A stretch of 64,000 nt of DNA, from the NCBI GenBank assembly GCA_963575745.1, contig CAUYUJ010015742.1:251263-315262 (forward strand), written 5' to 3'. A program made the translations under genes and the position numbers. Numbering within the stretch: position 1 is the stretch's first letter; each line of letters begins with the position of its first letter. This DNA is from Prorocentrum cordatum (taxonomy: Eukaryota; Sar; Dinophyceae; Prorocentrales; Prorocentraceae). The notes beneath the pieces were generated by a model. It did no database searches. It was not told the origin of the DNA and was given only the letters and a program-made list of their open reading frames with translations. Positions 33,860-45,524 of this stretch are shown here, one piece after another.

Positions 33860-34655
33860 AAGGAGAATAAAGGAGAATCAAGGGGCACGGAGAGCGGGAA
33901 CGGATCCAGAGACGCTAAAGCAATTCTTCGGAGGTGGTGAGGACGACTGCGCGGGAAACGGCACCAACACGACATATACGGAACCGTGACAAGTATCCTG
34001 CGCGCTTCCAGACATGACTTTGACCTCCTGGCAGGGCTTGTGGACTCTCACAGACAGCCCGCGAAGGTAGCCCAGGCTGATCTCAACATGCCCCAAAGGT
34101 CGTCCAGGGCGGTCTCAACACCCCAAACCCCAGGCCGCGGAGTGCCCTGGGGGCGCCGCTGGAGGTGGCGTGGGGGTGTTGATACCGCTCTGGAATACCC
34201 TGGGGGTTTACTGAGGCGAGCCTGGACTGCAGCCCTTTTGGGGGGCAGCCTGTGCACAGCACCACGCTTTGCTATGACCCCCTGTAGCCTCAGCTCCCCT
34301 TGGGCCACTCACGGGCGAACTGTAGGTCCCGACGCGCGTCGCTTCGAGCTGATCGGTGGACTCAGACTTCAGCGTCGCCAGGGGCCCCAGGCTCTAGACT
34401 TCATGGAGCTGGGTGGAGACTAACAACATAACTTCGACCGACCTGCGGCCTTTGCCACGGCTGCTGCTGGACCTTCTTCCCCTGCTCGTCCTCGTTGTCG
34501 GCCTCATGCTCACCCCGCTCTCATCCCGCAACTCATTCTACAAGCAGTGCACGGGAACCTCTCCGGGTTCTCTGGCTGCTGCAGGACCCCATGTACCTTG
34601 GCAGGGTAGTGATCTGATCAAGCAATAGCGACGATGGTGAGGGCGAGAAGAGGAT
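33860..34655. other. non-coding stretch
   Basis: No recognised gene. Holds an imperfect inverted repeat built on CAACACCCC/GGGGTGTTG between 34110 and 34190. Confidence 0.4.
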
Positions 34656-34659
34656 GATA

Positions 34660-34825
34660 CGGAAGAGGAGGAGCATGAGGCGGCAGAGGAGGAGGAGGAG
34701 GAGGAGGAGGAGATGAGGATGAGGATGAGGATGAGGATGAGGATGATGAGGAGGAGGAGGAGGAGGAGGAGAAGGAGGATGAGAAGGATGAGGATGAGGA
34801 TGAGGATGAGATGCAGGGTTTCCTC
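34660..34825. repeat. (GGA)n/(GAT)n microsatellite
   Basis: GGA triplets mixed with GATGAG hexamers. Confidence 0.93.
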
Positions 34826-34836
34826 CAGCCAGGTGG

Positions 34837-35244
34837 ATGAGGGGGTTTACGACGACCGCGAGGCTGGAAGAGCAGGGCAGAAGGATGAGGGTTCACGCGA
34901 CGACGGCGATGGAGATGGCGACGCCCTTCGCCGTACCAGACCCCTCCACGCACTACCCCCGCTGCCGCAGGTATTGGCTCCCCGATGGCGACCCCGCCCC
35001 CTTCAGCGGGTACTGCGACGCCTGCGGGGACGGCCCCGAATCCCGAGAAGTTGCGTTCGTCAGCGCACCCCGCCCCCACCCGCCCCCCCCCCTAACCAGA
35101 CTGCGGGTCCTTGAGATGGCGAGCCCGCCGTCTCCGACGAAGCATCCTCCAGACGCCGCACCCCGCGAAAAACGCCAGAGGCGGCATCGTCGGGAGTGGC
35201 TCGGAGGCGCACCGCAGCGAGCAGGACTGGACCCCAACCGATGA
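34837..35244 (+). CDS. unrecognised frame with a CxxC pair
   Basis: A 135-residue plus frame directly after the microsatellite. Residues ~38-75 (YPRCRRYWLPDGDPAPFSG, then YCDACGDGPES) look like a small zinc-binding or exon-encoded segment rather than a repeat. The rest is low-complexity. I do not recognise a family. It may be one exon of a split gene or chance. Confidence 0.2.
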   Translation: MRGFTTTARLEEQGRRMRVHATTAMEMATPFAVPDPSTHYPRCRRYWLPDGDPAPFSGYCDACGDGPESREVAFVSAPRPHPPPPLTRLRVLEMASPPSPTKHPPDAAPREKRQRRHRREWLGGAPQRAGLDPNR

Positions 35245-35380
35245 GGAGACCAGGCCTGCGGAAGGCAGCGGGGCTGGCACACAGGAGGAGCGTTAGCCAC
35301 TCCTTGGCCCATCCGACGCACGACGGACAGCCAGGCGCAAGCCTCCCCAACAGGACTCGCACCCTTTCGCAGGCTTTCAA

Positions 35381-35536
35381 CTATACGCAAGAGAGACCCC
35401 AAGCAAGAGCGACCTTTGGGGCGCTGCATTCGGGGACCTCGAGAGGCCCAAATCCAAGCGATCGGGCCAGTGCTGGGGCTACCCATGCGAGCTCGCACCA
35501 AAGGTCACTCTGGCGAAGGGTCACTCTTACGTGCAG
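35381..35536. mobile_element. MITE-like element with ~42-bp inverted repeats, copy 2
   Basis: Left end CTATACGCAAGAGAGACCCC, then AGAGCGACCTTTGGGGCGC. The right end read backwards is CTGCACGTAAGAGTGACCCT, then AGAGTGACCTTTGGTGC. The two ends align over about 42 bp. The sibling copy is at 21401-21576. Confidence 0.78.
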
Positions 35537-35772
35537 TCGAGGCTCCCACGCTCTCACTATCGGTCGGCTCCGCCGGAAAGAGGCCTCCCGCGCGGCCCAC
35601 CAGGTGCGCTGTCTGGGGTGCAAGCAGAAAAGGTACGCTGGAACGCGTGCCACCTCCAGAGCCCCCGCTCCCATTCAGCAGGGCGCCTGCGAGGCCCACT
35701 GCGCGACGGCTTTGGGCTGCTTCCTCGCGGAGCCGTGCTCGCCCCCGCCCTCGGAGCCAGGCGGCGGTGGAG

Positions 35773-35958
35773 TACAGCAGAGGCCCGACCACAAGAAACC
35801 TTCCACAAGAAGCCCAACCCTGAGACCCCAGGGCGTCCACTGAATTTTGGTGTGGGCACGTCACGCTCACGCGTTCCACCGCACAACCATCGAAGCCCGA
35901 GACACCCTGGGCACCCTGGAGGCAACCAGGGTGTTTCTTGGCATGGGTCTCCACTGTA
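35773..35958. repeat. dispersed 185-bp repeat, copy C
   Basis: Colinear with copies A and B (ACAAGAAACCTTCCACAAGA, GTCCACTGAATTTTGGTGTG, TTTCTTGGCATGGGTCTCC). It carries a perfect 8-bp stem, CACCCTGG and CCAGGGTG. Confidence 0.87.
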
Positions 35959-35959
35959 C

Positions 35960-37400
35960 GACCTCCCGCACAATGGACCCCCCCCCCGCCGACTGCGACC
36001 CCGCCGACTGCGCGGCGCCCCTGCCGGGCTGCGTGCTGCCTGGCAGGTGTGCACGCCGCCTGCGGCCGCGGCCGAGGCCGTCAAGCCTGGGCCGCCCGCA
36101 GAGGCCCCATGGGTCACACGCTGGAGACCCTGGGGATGTTCCTGCACGGGATGGCGCAGGGGGCGCTGTCGCGGCAGTGGGAACGCCTCGAGTGCACCAG
36201 GCGAGGAGCAGGCCCAGCATATAGCTTCTCGGATTACCGCCGCCAGCGGGGCCCTGTGCCCCCCCCCCCCCCCCCATGGGCTCGCCGTGCCCAAGTGCGG
36301 CGTGAGTCACCAGCGCAGGACCCCAATAGAGGACCCCCGCCGGCCGATAGGGGTACTCCCCGCGAGCACGCCCAGGACGCTTCCGCGTGGCGGACACGGT
36401 GGGCGAACAAAGTGTCCAACGGTTTGCAGGAGACGACACCAGCGCGGGGTCCGAGGCACCTCGGCCGCCCTCGCAGGCTGTCGATCCCCGCCGCGCCTGC
36501 AGACGGCACCATCCCCTACGCGCAACGAGCACCTAACCTAACCGCTGCACCACCCGCAGCCCGCGCCCTCCGAACCCCGCGATCGTCCCCTGCCACCCAC
36601 GCTCTGTGGGAACCGCGCGTCCGCCACTGGACCCGCTACACACCCTGTCCGGCCCGGAGTAGCGGGCAGAGGAGCGCCGCCGCTCGCGCCGTCCTCCTGG
36701 CGCTGCCTCCAGCTGCGGCTGCCTCCAGACCCCCCCTGACGCCCCAAGGGGGCCGCAGGCAGGTGCGCCGGGCTGGTCGCAGCGGGTCTGGAGAGGAGGG
36801 TCCGCGGCGCCGCCCACCGCCCGCAGATGTGCCCTCGCCAGGACTGGCCGCCGCCCGTGCGGCTCTGGCGGGCGCTCGGCAGGCACCGCCTGGCCGCCCA
36901 GCCGCGGCCCCGCTGCTGGCATCGTGCAGCGGCGGCCGCAAGGCTCCGCTGGAGGCCCCAACACCGCCGGCTGGTCGTGGGCGGCGTGAGAGATGGTACG
37001 GGGGGCGGGGGCCGGATCTGGCCGAGCTGGACCGCTGCCCATGCTGGCCACACTTCCCCTGGCCCTGCGCAGCACGGCGCCGCAGTCCTCGAGAGCTTGC
37101 AGCTTGGTGGGCTCCCTGGGCATGGCAGCCAGCGGCCCTGGCCCTACGCAGCCAGATGCGCGGAGGCAGCGGCCTGGCTCTGGCTCCGCTGCGCCCTGGG
37201 CAGGCTCCCATCGACACGGAGGCCCCGCCCGCGACACCTGCAGCGCCGTGGACGCGCCCTGGTTCCCCCAGCTGCACCCCTCGTCCATCGTTTGGCTCGA
37301 GGTAGCTGCCCCCCACTTTCTCTCGTTAATTTCTCATCCGACAGTCCTGGCTCGTCGGTGCCACCTGGCCGTCACTGTAGGCTGGGCCGCCTCTCGCTGC
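35960..37400. other. GC-rich stretch, no gene recognised
   Basis: Long frames overlap on both strands because of high GC. The plus frame around 36105-36235 reads GHTLETLGMFLHGMAQGALS and then ERLECTRRGAGPAYSFSDY, which looks more protein-like than its surroundings and might be an exon, but no family is recognised. Confidence 0.3.
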
Positions 37401-37414
37401 TCTGCGCTTGCGAA

Positions 37415-38060
37415 GTGAGTCCGTGCGAGCTCTGTGCGACTGCCTCGCGTGCGAGTTCCATCCGTACGAGTCGCGTGCGAGTTCCGTGCGTGCGAGTATC
37501 GCTGGTGCGAATTCTGCTTCCTGCATGTTTCGGAAGGACAAGGTGAGAGCAAATGCGTTGGCTGCATGGTTAGTTCACTGTGTCTCGCCTGCTCGTCTGC
37601 TTGCTAGTTTGCTTCTCTAAGATTTCTGACTGGCTGGTTCGTTGGTTGGCCGATTCGTTGGCCGTTTGGCTCGTTCGCCTCTTGGCAATCGCGCTCCCCG
37701 TTGCAAATCCAGCTCGCCGTGCGAACTCCGCTGACGGGCCACACTTCCGTGCGAGCTCCGCTGCCCGAGCAGAACTCTCACGGACCGACCTCGTATGGGG
37801 CGGCACTCGCACGGACGGAGCTCGCGCACCCAGGACGGATCTCTCGCGGACGAAGCCCGCACGCGGCGGACCACGCGCGCGCGGCACCCGCACGGACAGA
37901 ACCCGCGCGCGCGCGAGTTCCGCACGCGTGGGAGCTCCGCCGAGCGAGCTCCGCCGGACGCGGGGCTCGCTCCGTGCGAACTCCGCCGCGTGCGGGCTCT
38001 GCCCGTTCGAGGTCCGGCCCGTGCGAGCTCCGCCCGTGCGACTTCCGCCGCTTCCGACCG
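37415..38060. repeat. degenerate GTGCGAGTTCC repeats
   Basis: Short units near CGTGCGAGTTCCG or CGTGCGAGCTCCGC scattered in loose tandem at 37415-37515 and 37720-38055, with a GTTCGTTGGTTGGCC-type stretch between them. Confidence 0.7.
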
Positions 38061-38319
38061 CTGCGCGAGGGAGCACCAGCAGAGTGCCTCTGTGCGCCTT
38101 GTGCGCGGGATGGACCTCTCGACGGCGGCGGCGGCTCAGCTCAGGCCGGCGAGAGCGGGGAGCGTGAGGCAGGGGCTCTGGCCCCTCCGGGGGCCCCCAG
38201 CCTGGCCGCAACAGGCGCGGCACGTTCCCCCAGAGGACGCCAGCTCCGGCATCCCGGAGATGACGGGGCTCTTGGAACGAAGAACTGGGCCCAAGCTCCG
38301 CGGCCCTCCATCCTCCCCC

Positions 38320-38475
38320 TCCTGTTCCTGCTCCTGCTCCTGCTCCTGCAACTGCTCCTGCTCCTGCTCCTCCTCCTCCTCCTCCTCCTCCTCCTCCTCC
38401 TCCTCCTCTTTCTCCTCCTCCTCCTCCTCCTTCTTCTTTTTCTTCTTCCTCCTCCTCCTCCTCCTCCTCCTCCCA
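38320..38475. repeat. (CTC)n/(TCC)n microsatellite
   Basis: Pyrimidine strand with CTGCTC hexamers at the left and CTC/TTC triplets at the right. Confidence 0.95.
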
Positions 38476-38884
38476 AGCGGGTCCTGGGCCCGGGGGCCTT
38501 CCCCGGGACTCGGCTCTCGTCCCGGAACTTCTGTTGGTGATCCCCGGGGCCCGGGGCCCTGGAGAGATGCCGGGCGCTGCGGAGAACATCGGGACTCTTT
38601 TTCTTCATGGCCACCGCCCCTGCTCAAAACTCGATGCTCGAAGCTCGGTGGAGTTTTTGGTCGGGGGTTACTAAGGGTGCCCCCTGGCCCAAGGTGCCCC
38701 CTGGGCCTCGTGAGGGGTGCTCTGGAGGCCGTGGGGGCATCCTTGGAACACCTGGGGGCACCTTGGGACAAGGGCCGACTTGGGCCCTGGGACTCCCGCA
38801 GTTCGCTCTTGCGCACCAGGGCCCCTCCAGATTCCACTGCTCGGCGACCGCGGAACCACTGCTTGGCGACGGCTGAACCCCTGC

Positions 38885-38990
38885 TTACCGACGGCCGAAC
38901 CACTTATTCTCGGCGAGCTTGGGCAGCTCCACATCCTTGATGAGCTTCTGAGCCCCTTGGATGGAGTTGGTCTTCGGCCCCAGGCGACAT
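38885..38990 (-). CDS. possible orphan exon
   Basis: The minus frame reads LGPKTNSIQGAQKLIKDVEL and then PKLAENKWFGRR before a stop. The Lys/Asn-rich, non-repetitive composition differs from the surrounding GC-driven frames. It may be an exon of a diverged gene or of a mobile element. No family recognised. Confidence 0.25.
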
Positions 38991-39094
38991 GAGCCTTGCT
39001 CACCTGAGGCTCGCGCGCCAACTATTTCCTGGCGTGCTGGGGCCACCCGCGAAGTTCCCGAGGCCTGAAAGGACAGACCATCCAGCACTGTCCT

Positions 39095-39265
39095 CGTCGT
39101 CCCCCTCCTCCTCCTCCTCCTCCTCCTCCTCCTCCTCCTCCTCCTCCTCCTCCTCCCTCCCTCCTCCTCCCTCCTCCTCCTCCTCCCTCCTCCTCCTCCC
39201 TCCTCCTCCTCCTCCTCCTCCTCCTCCTCCTCCTCCTCCTCCTCCTCCTCCTCCCGCTCCCCCCT
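39095..39265. repeat. (CTC)n/(TCC)n microsatellite
   Basis: About 165 bp of pyrimidine triplets directly abutting the 5'-truncated LINE remnant. Confidence 0.96.
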
Positions 39266-39289
39266 CTCATCTACTATTAGGCTTTCAAG

Positions 39290-40652
39290 TGTGCCCGTCT
39301 TTCCAAACAGCCCCCCTGAGGGGATTGGACACGAAGAGTACGAATGGTGGTCTGAAGACGGATCTCCTCCTGAAGTAGCTCTGAGGGGTGTAGTCTTCTC
39401 GGACGGCTGTGCCTAGAAGGATGGGCACAGGTTCTTCCACCGCGCGGGTTGGGGACTTGTGAAGCTGTCCGATGATGGTAAGGTTCTCGCCAGGATGCGT
39501 GGTAGAGTAGGTAACCTTCTGCCCCAAAGTAGCCCAGCAACTGAGTACGTCGCAGTGTTGTCAGCTGTAACATACGCACCGCTAGTAACAGACATTAGAG
39601 CAGACTATAAGGGAGTGGTCGGATTGCACTGCCAGCCTCAAGAGACCCTCCTGTATAGGAAGTCGTTTTTTTTTTCGCAGGAATCAAGATGCGTATAGTT
39701 GGACTCTCCGCTGACGGTGTTTCCTGTTCTAAGGTGGCTGCCCATTTAGATCCCATGTCGTGTCCTGAAGGCTCACCTGAATGGTTTGACGCCGTTGGAA
39801 ACGACGAAGCCGACATGAAGCCGACATAACTGCCAAGCTAGGTGATCACCCGCATTTCCAGCCATCGAGTGCCGAGGTGGAGGACCAGGCAAAGACTACC
39901 AAAGCCTTGGAGTCATACCTTACATTCGTCGCTCGAGCTCGAAAGGTTTTCCCAGCTCTGCCCAAACCCTGTGGCCAGCAGGGGAGCCGCTCCAGACTGA
40001 AGAGAGCGGGGCCTCGACGGGAGGGCAGGGCAGAGTACAGCTACCGCGACGAGATTTTGGGCAGGTATCAACCAGCTACGGCTGGTACGGCGCCAGGGAA
40101 TGGGGTCAGTTCGGCAAGCGGGGGTGCTTCTTCCTCCTCCGCCCTACCCCCTCCCCCTCCCCCCCCTCCCCCGCCGCCGCGCCCGTATACCCTGTGTTCA
40201 GCTGGTGTCCCAAAGCCAGCCTCGTCCGTCACCCAATCTCCTCCCCTGGACGCGGCTTCGGGACCAGCCCATCACCAGTGGAAGTTTATCAAGCCAGATT
40301 TCTGGAGTTCTAGAATCTGCTACAAGCGAAGCTAGGCTGAGTTGCCTTCCGCATCGGAAGTCTGCACTGGCCATAATGCAGCTTTCAGCGCACTCGCCGC
40401 AAACCCTCGTTTGCATAGGATTTATATCGCATGCCACGGCTCCGACAGCTTGACATGTGTACGCAGTACATGTGGTTGCATATGCCAGGGCCAGCGTGCC
40501 AAAGGTCTTTTGAAACAGTATGATGGTACATACAAGGGCTCCCACAACAGGAACACTTGGAAGCGAATGTTTAAGATATTGCACCCAGACCCCGCCAAAG
40601 GCGACGCAAAGGTGCTATACGAGCTTTTTCAGCTCTCCAGCCTGTTCTCTTA
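39290..40652 (+). pseudogene. LINE-like retrotransposon remnant: RNase H domain and C-terminal Cys motif
   Basis: Plus frames read GVVFSDGCA (first catalytic Asp), an in-frame TAG, AGWGLVKLSDDGKVLARMRG, ATEYVAVLSAVTYA (Glu), ADYKGVVG (Asp) and, after a frameshift at a poly-T run near 39670, WFDAVGNDEAD (the final GN-x-x-A-D motif of RNase H). An 11-bp tandem duplication (GAAGCCGACAT) then shifts the frame to 39877-40335. A later frame (40342-40653) has HRIYIACHGSDSLTCVRSTC and GLLKQYDGT, like the C-terminal Cys-rich tail of dinoflagellate LINE proteins as I remember them. The reverse transcriptase is missing; the left end stops at a CTC microsatellite. Dead copy. Confidence 0.75.
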
Positions 40653-40800
40653 GCTCCCCTTTCTCGTGTGTGGCGGGCTTCGAACCCTCTGCGGTACAAA
40701 TGTAAGTGTTTCGCTTCTTTAAGAAAGTGAACCCCGACAGCCGCCAAAGGCGACGCATAGGGGACAGATGAGCTTTAACCGCTCTCCAGCTTGTTCTAGT
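40585..40800. repeat. short tandem duplication at the LINE 3' end
   Basis: CGCCAAAGGCGACGCA followed by GAGCTTTNNCNGCTCTCCAG appears at about 40594 and again at about 40742, so the 3' end of the LINE remnant is duplicated with a ~148-bp period. Confidence 0.7.
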
Positions 40801-40829
40801 CCCGAACCCAGCGCTGAATCCGAGTCCAA

Positions 40830-40972
40830 TCCAATCCCCCTCCCCCTCCCCCTCCCCCTCCTCCTCCCCCTCCCCCCTCCTCCCTTCCCCTCACCCACCC
40901 CCCCTCCCCCCCCTCCTCCTCCTCCTCCCTCTCCTCCTCCTCCTCCTCCTCCTCCTCCTCCTCCTGCAAGCA
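40830..40972. repeat. (CCTCCC)n/(CTC)n microsatellite
   Basis: C-rich pyrimidine run: CCCTCC hexamers, then CTC triplets. Confidence 0.94.
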
Positions 40973-41230
40973 TCTGGCTGAAACATACATTTTCTGATTG
41001 TTGGTCGCAGCTCAGACTTCAAGATGCTGTTCCCAGGGCAGCCGATTATGGCGCCCACTGCGAGCTCCCAAAGAGCTCTCAACGAAGCCCGAGCCCACAG
41101 GTGTCAGGTCCCGTGGCACTTACCCTTTCTAAGAGCCCTGACGCTTTGGCAGGATCGTTTTCGCCATCGGTCGTATTCGCCATCGGTCGCCTTCACCAAG
41201 GTCGCCTTCGCCCGTGGCCGTCTTCGCCGG

Positions 41231-41262
<32 letters not shown>

Positions 41263-41675
41263 TTGGACGGACCCCGGGGCGGCGCTGGCGAAGATGGCCG
41301 CTGGCGAAAACGACCCTGCCTTGTCCCAGCACCTGTACATGGCACTGGCCCCTGCAAGAGAGACGCCTCAACGAATCCAAGGAAGGAGTCATGACGCGAA
41401 CGCGCTGCACAGTCGGGCCCTGGCACACACAGCCCTGGGTTGGTTATGCAGTGCCCTATCCCGTTCGCTGTTTTCCGACTATCGGCCCATGGACCTCCTC
41501 TGGAGCGTGGTCTGACCAAGATTCCAAAGCGGATCTAGTTGTGGCCACGGGGGCGCCCCAAGAGGTGCAAAAACGTATAGCAGAGTGAGGGGGCCGAGCG
41601 GTCATTCACTGTCCCTTGGGTGCGTGGCTGAGGTGGGATTCCGCGGTGCGGATTGTTGTTGTTGCTGTTGTGTTT
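40972..41675. other. no gene recognised; TCGCC repeats and a short CGT run
   Basis: Degenerate TTCGCCATCGGTCG units at 41155-41230 and ten CGT triplets at 41232-41262. No coding evidence. Confidence 0.4.
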
Positions 41676-42290
<615 letters not shown>

Positions 42291-42394
42291 TTGGTGTTGT
42301 TCTTGTTGTTGTTGTTGTTGTTGTTACAGCTGCTGCTTTTGCCGTTATCATTGACGTTGTTGTTGCTGTTGCTGTTATTGTTACTTCCTCGCAA

Positions 42395-42933
42395 TCTATT
42401 CAGGCGATGCGCCCTCGGCGCTGAGGAATCACGCTCTCGATTTGGCCTTTCTCACGACTTACTTGGGAATCGCGCTATCGCTCGAGATTTCCTCGCGATC
42501 CAGGCAAGACCCACGCTTCAGCATCCCGCCTGCTCGGCCTGATCGCCTGGGCCCGCCTTCCCGACCTGCCTGTTATGGGTCTGCCCACCCGCCCTGCCTG
42601 TCTGGTTCTACCACTTGTTTTCTGTTCCATGCTCCCCTCCTGCTAATTTCTCTCGTGCTCCATTCTTCTCCCTCCCCCTTCCACCCGTCCTCTCTTCCCC
42701 TGGTTTAGGGGCTGCACTGAATGCACGTGGCAAGTAAGGAAGATATACCCCCAAAGGTGTACGATCGAAGACGACGAGGGCGGGTACAGCGGATTTGGGA
42801 TATACGTTTTGATTGGCGCGTGATCATATATGAGCGAACAGTCTTAACATGATTGTTGTGGTTGTGGTTGTTGTTGTGGTTGTGGTTGTCGTTCTTGCTG
42901 TTGCTGCTGCTGTCGTCGTGGTTGTTGTTGTTG

Positions 42934-42964
<31 letters not shown>

Positions 42965-42986
42965 ATTGTGGTTGTTGTTGGCGTCG

Positions 42987-43020
<34 letters not shown>

Positions 43021-45420
43021 AGTTGAACTCTCACCCTTAAAGAACAATTGCTGTTGACCCCCCCCTGGATGGTAACCATTGTATTTTTCGAATGAAATGT
43101 TCCTCCTGGGACTCGCACCCGTTTCTTTTTATACGGGAAAACTGAGTGTCACCAAAAATGGGCCCCTGGCACCCGAAGTACAACACAACAACAACGTTTC
43201 CTGCCTGATAATCCCTCACAAGTTGTTCCCAAATCGCGCTCTCGCGCGGGACTTCCTCACGCTTCATACAGGAACCGCGCTCTCGCGTGGGACTTCCTGG
43301 CAATCTATGCAGACGCCGCGCCCTCGACACCCAGGAACCACGCTCTCGCCAAGCTTTTCTGAGAATCGCGCTATCGCTCGAGACTTTCTTGCGATTCATG
43401 CAGGACGCACGTTTCATCAACCTGCCTGCCCCTTGTCCCTGCCTTCCATCCGTCCTCTCTTCCCCTGCCTTACGGGCTGCACGACATACACATTGCAGAT
43501 AAGAAAATACTCCCCCTAAAGGGGTACGATCGACGACGACGAAGGCGGGTATTGAGCGTTTGGGGTATACGTGTTGAATGGCGCGTGAGCAGATACGAGC
43601 AACCAATCTTAAACTTATTATTGCGGTTGTTGGTATTGTTGTTGCTGTTGTTGTTGGATTCTCATTCCCAAAACATAATTACTGTTGCTTACCCCGCAGT
43701 TTTTTAGATCAAGTGCTTCTCCCAGGGCTCGCACCCGATGTTTTTATTAGGGAAGGTGAAGGGTCACCAAACTGTCTTGTTGGCGCCCAGCTTGCAGCAA
43801 CAGCGGCTCTCGCTGGGTACTGCCTTAAAATGCATTCCCAGATCGCGCTCTCGCGCGGGACTTCCTCACAATTTATACAGGAATCGCGCTCTCGCGTGGG
43901 ACTTCCTGGCAATCTATTCAGACGCCGCGCCCTCGACACTCAGGAATCACGCTCTCGCCTTGGCTTTTTCTCATGATTTATTAAGGAATCGCACTATCGC
44001 TCGAGAGTTCCTTGCGATTCAGGCAGGGTTCACGTTTCATCAACCCGCCTGCCCCTTGTCCCTGCCTTCCATCCGTCCTCTCTTCCCCTGCCTGACGGGC
44101 TGCACGAAATACACGAGGCAGATAAGAAAATACTCCCCCTAAAGGGGTACGATCGAAGACGACGAAAACGGGTATCGAGCGTTTGGGATATACGTGTTGA
44201 ATGGCGCGCGAGCAGATACGAGCAAACAATCTTCAACTTCTTATTACGGTTGTTGGTATTGTTGTTGCTGTTGTTGTTGTTGTTGGATTCTCATTCCCAA
44301 AACATAATTACTGTTGCTTACCCCCCCGTAGTTTTTTAGATCAAGTGCTTCTCCCAGGGCTCGCACCCGATGTTTTTATTAGGGAAGGTGAAGGGTCACC
44401 AAACTGTCTTGTTGGCGCCCAGTTTACAGCAACAGCGGCTCTCGCTGGATACTGCCTTAAAATGCATTCCCAGATCGCGCTCTCGCGCGGGACTTCCTCA
44501 CAATTTATACAGGAATCGCGCTCTCGCGTGGGACTTCCTGGCAATCTACTCAGACGCCGCGCCCTCGACACTCAGGAATCACGCTCTCGCCTTGGCTTTT
44601 TCTCATGATTTATTAAGGAATCGCACTATCGCTCGAGAGTTCCTTGCGATTCAGGCAGGGTTCACGTTTCATCAACCCGCCTGCCCCTTGTCCCTTCATT
44701 CCATCCGCCCTCTCTTCCCCTGCCTTAGGGGCTGCACGAAATACACGTTGCAGGTAAGAAAGATATGCCTCTAAGGAAATACGATCGAAGACGAAGACGA
44801 AGAAGGCGGGTGTCGAGGGTTTGGGGTATACGTGTTGAGTGGCACGCGAGCAGATAAGAACGAACAATCTTAAAATGATTGTTGCTGTTGTTGTTGAGTG
44901 GGTGTTGAATTCTCACTTCTAACGAATAATTATTGTTGATCCCCACTCTCCGGTAACCGTCGTATGTTTCAATCAGAGTGCTTCTCCCAGGGCTCGCACC
45001 AGGCTTTTTATAAAGGAGCGTGACTATAACCAATCTGTGCTCCTGGCCATCGGTGTGCAACATCAGCGGCTCCCGCCTGATACTTCCTCACAATGTATTC
45101 CCAAATCGCGCTCTCGCGCGGGACTTCCTCATTGATACAGGAATCGCGCTCTCTCGTGGCACTTCTTGGCAATTCATTCAGACGCCGCGCCCTCGACACT
45201 CAGAAATCACGCTCTCGCTGTAGAATTCCCCGACGATCTATTTGGGCATTGCGCTATCGCTCAAGACTTTCTCGCGATTCATGCATGACGCACGCTTCAG
45301 CAACCCGCCTGCCCCTTGCCCCTTCCTTCCATCCGTCCTTCCTTACCCTGCCTTAGGGGCTGCACGAAATGCACGTTGCAATTAACGCAAACAAATAAGA
45401 GCGAACAATATTAAAACGAT
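42395..45420. repeat. ~630-bp satellite, one partial plus about four units
   Basis: Landmarks repeat in order: a TTG triplet run, TCTCCCAGGGCTCGCACCCG, AAATCGCGCTCTCGCGCGGG, CGCCGCGCCCTCGACACTCA, CATCCGTCCTCTCTTCCCCT, GGGCTGCACGAAATACACG, GGGTACGATCGAAGACGA. Units start near 42850, 43615, 44245 and 44875; the two middle ones are almost identical with a ~630-bp offset. The first unit (42395-42850) lacks its left part. Each unit holds four ~41-bp sub-repeats of the type AATCGCGCTCTCGCGYGGGA. Further units lie at 57010-57720 and 58505-59445. No coding. Confidence 0.93.
42850..43022. repeat. (TTG)n microsatellite inside the satellite
   Basis: The TTG run that opens each 630-bp unit, here expanded to about 170 bp. 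Confidence 0.93.
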
Positions 45421-45524
45421 TGTTGCTGTTGTTGTTTTGTTGTTCGTTGTTGTTGCTGTTGTTGTGGTTATTGTTGTTGCTGCTGCTGTTGTTGTTTGTT
45501 GATCGGTGCCGGCGTCCCTCCCGC

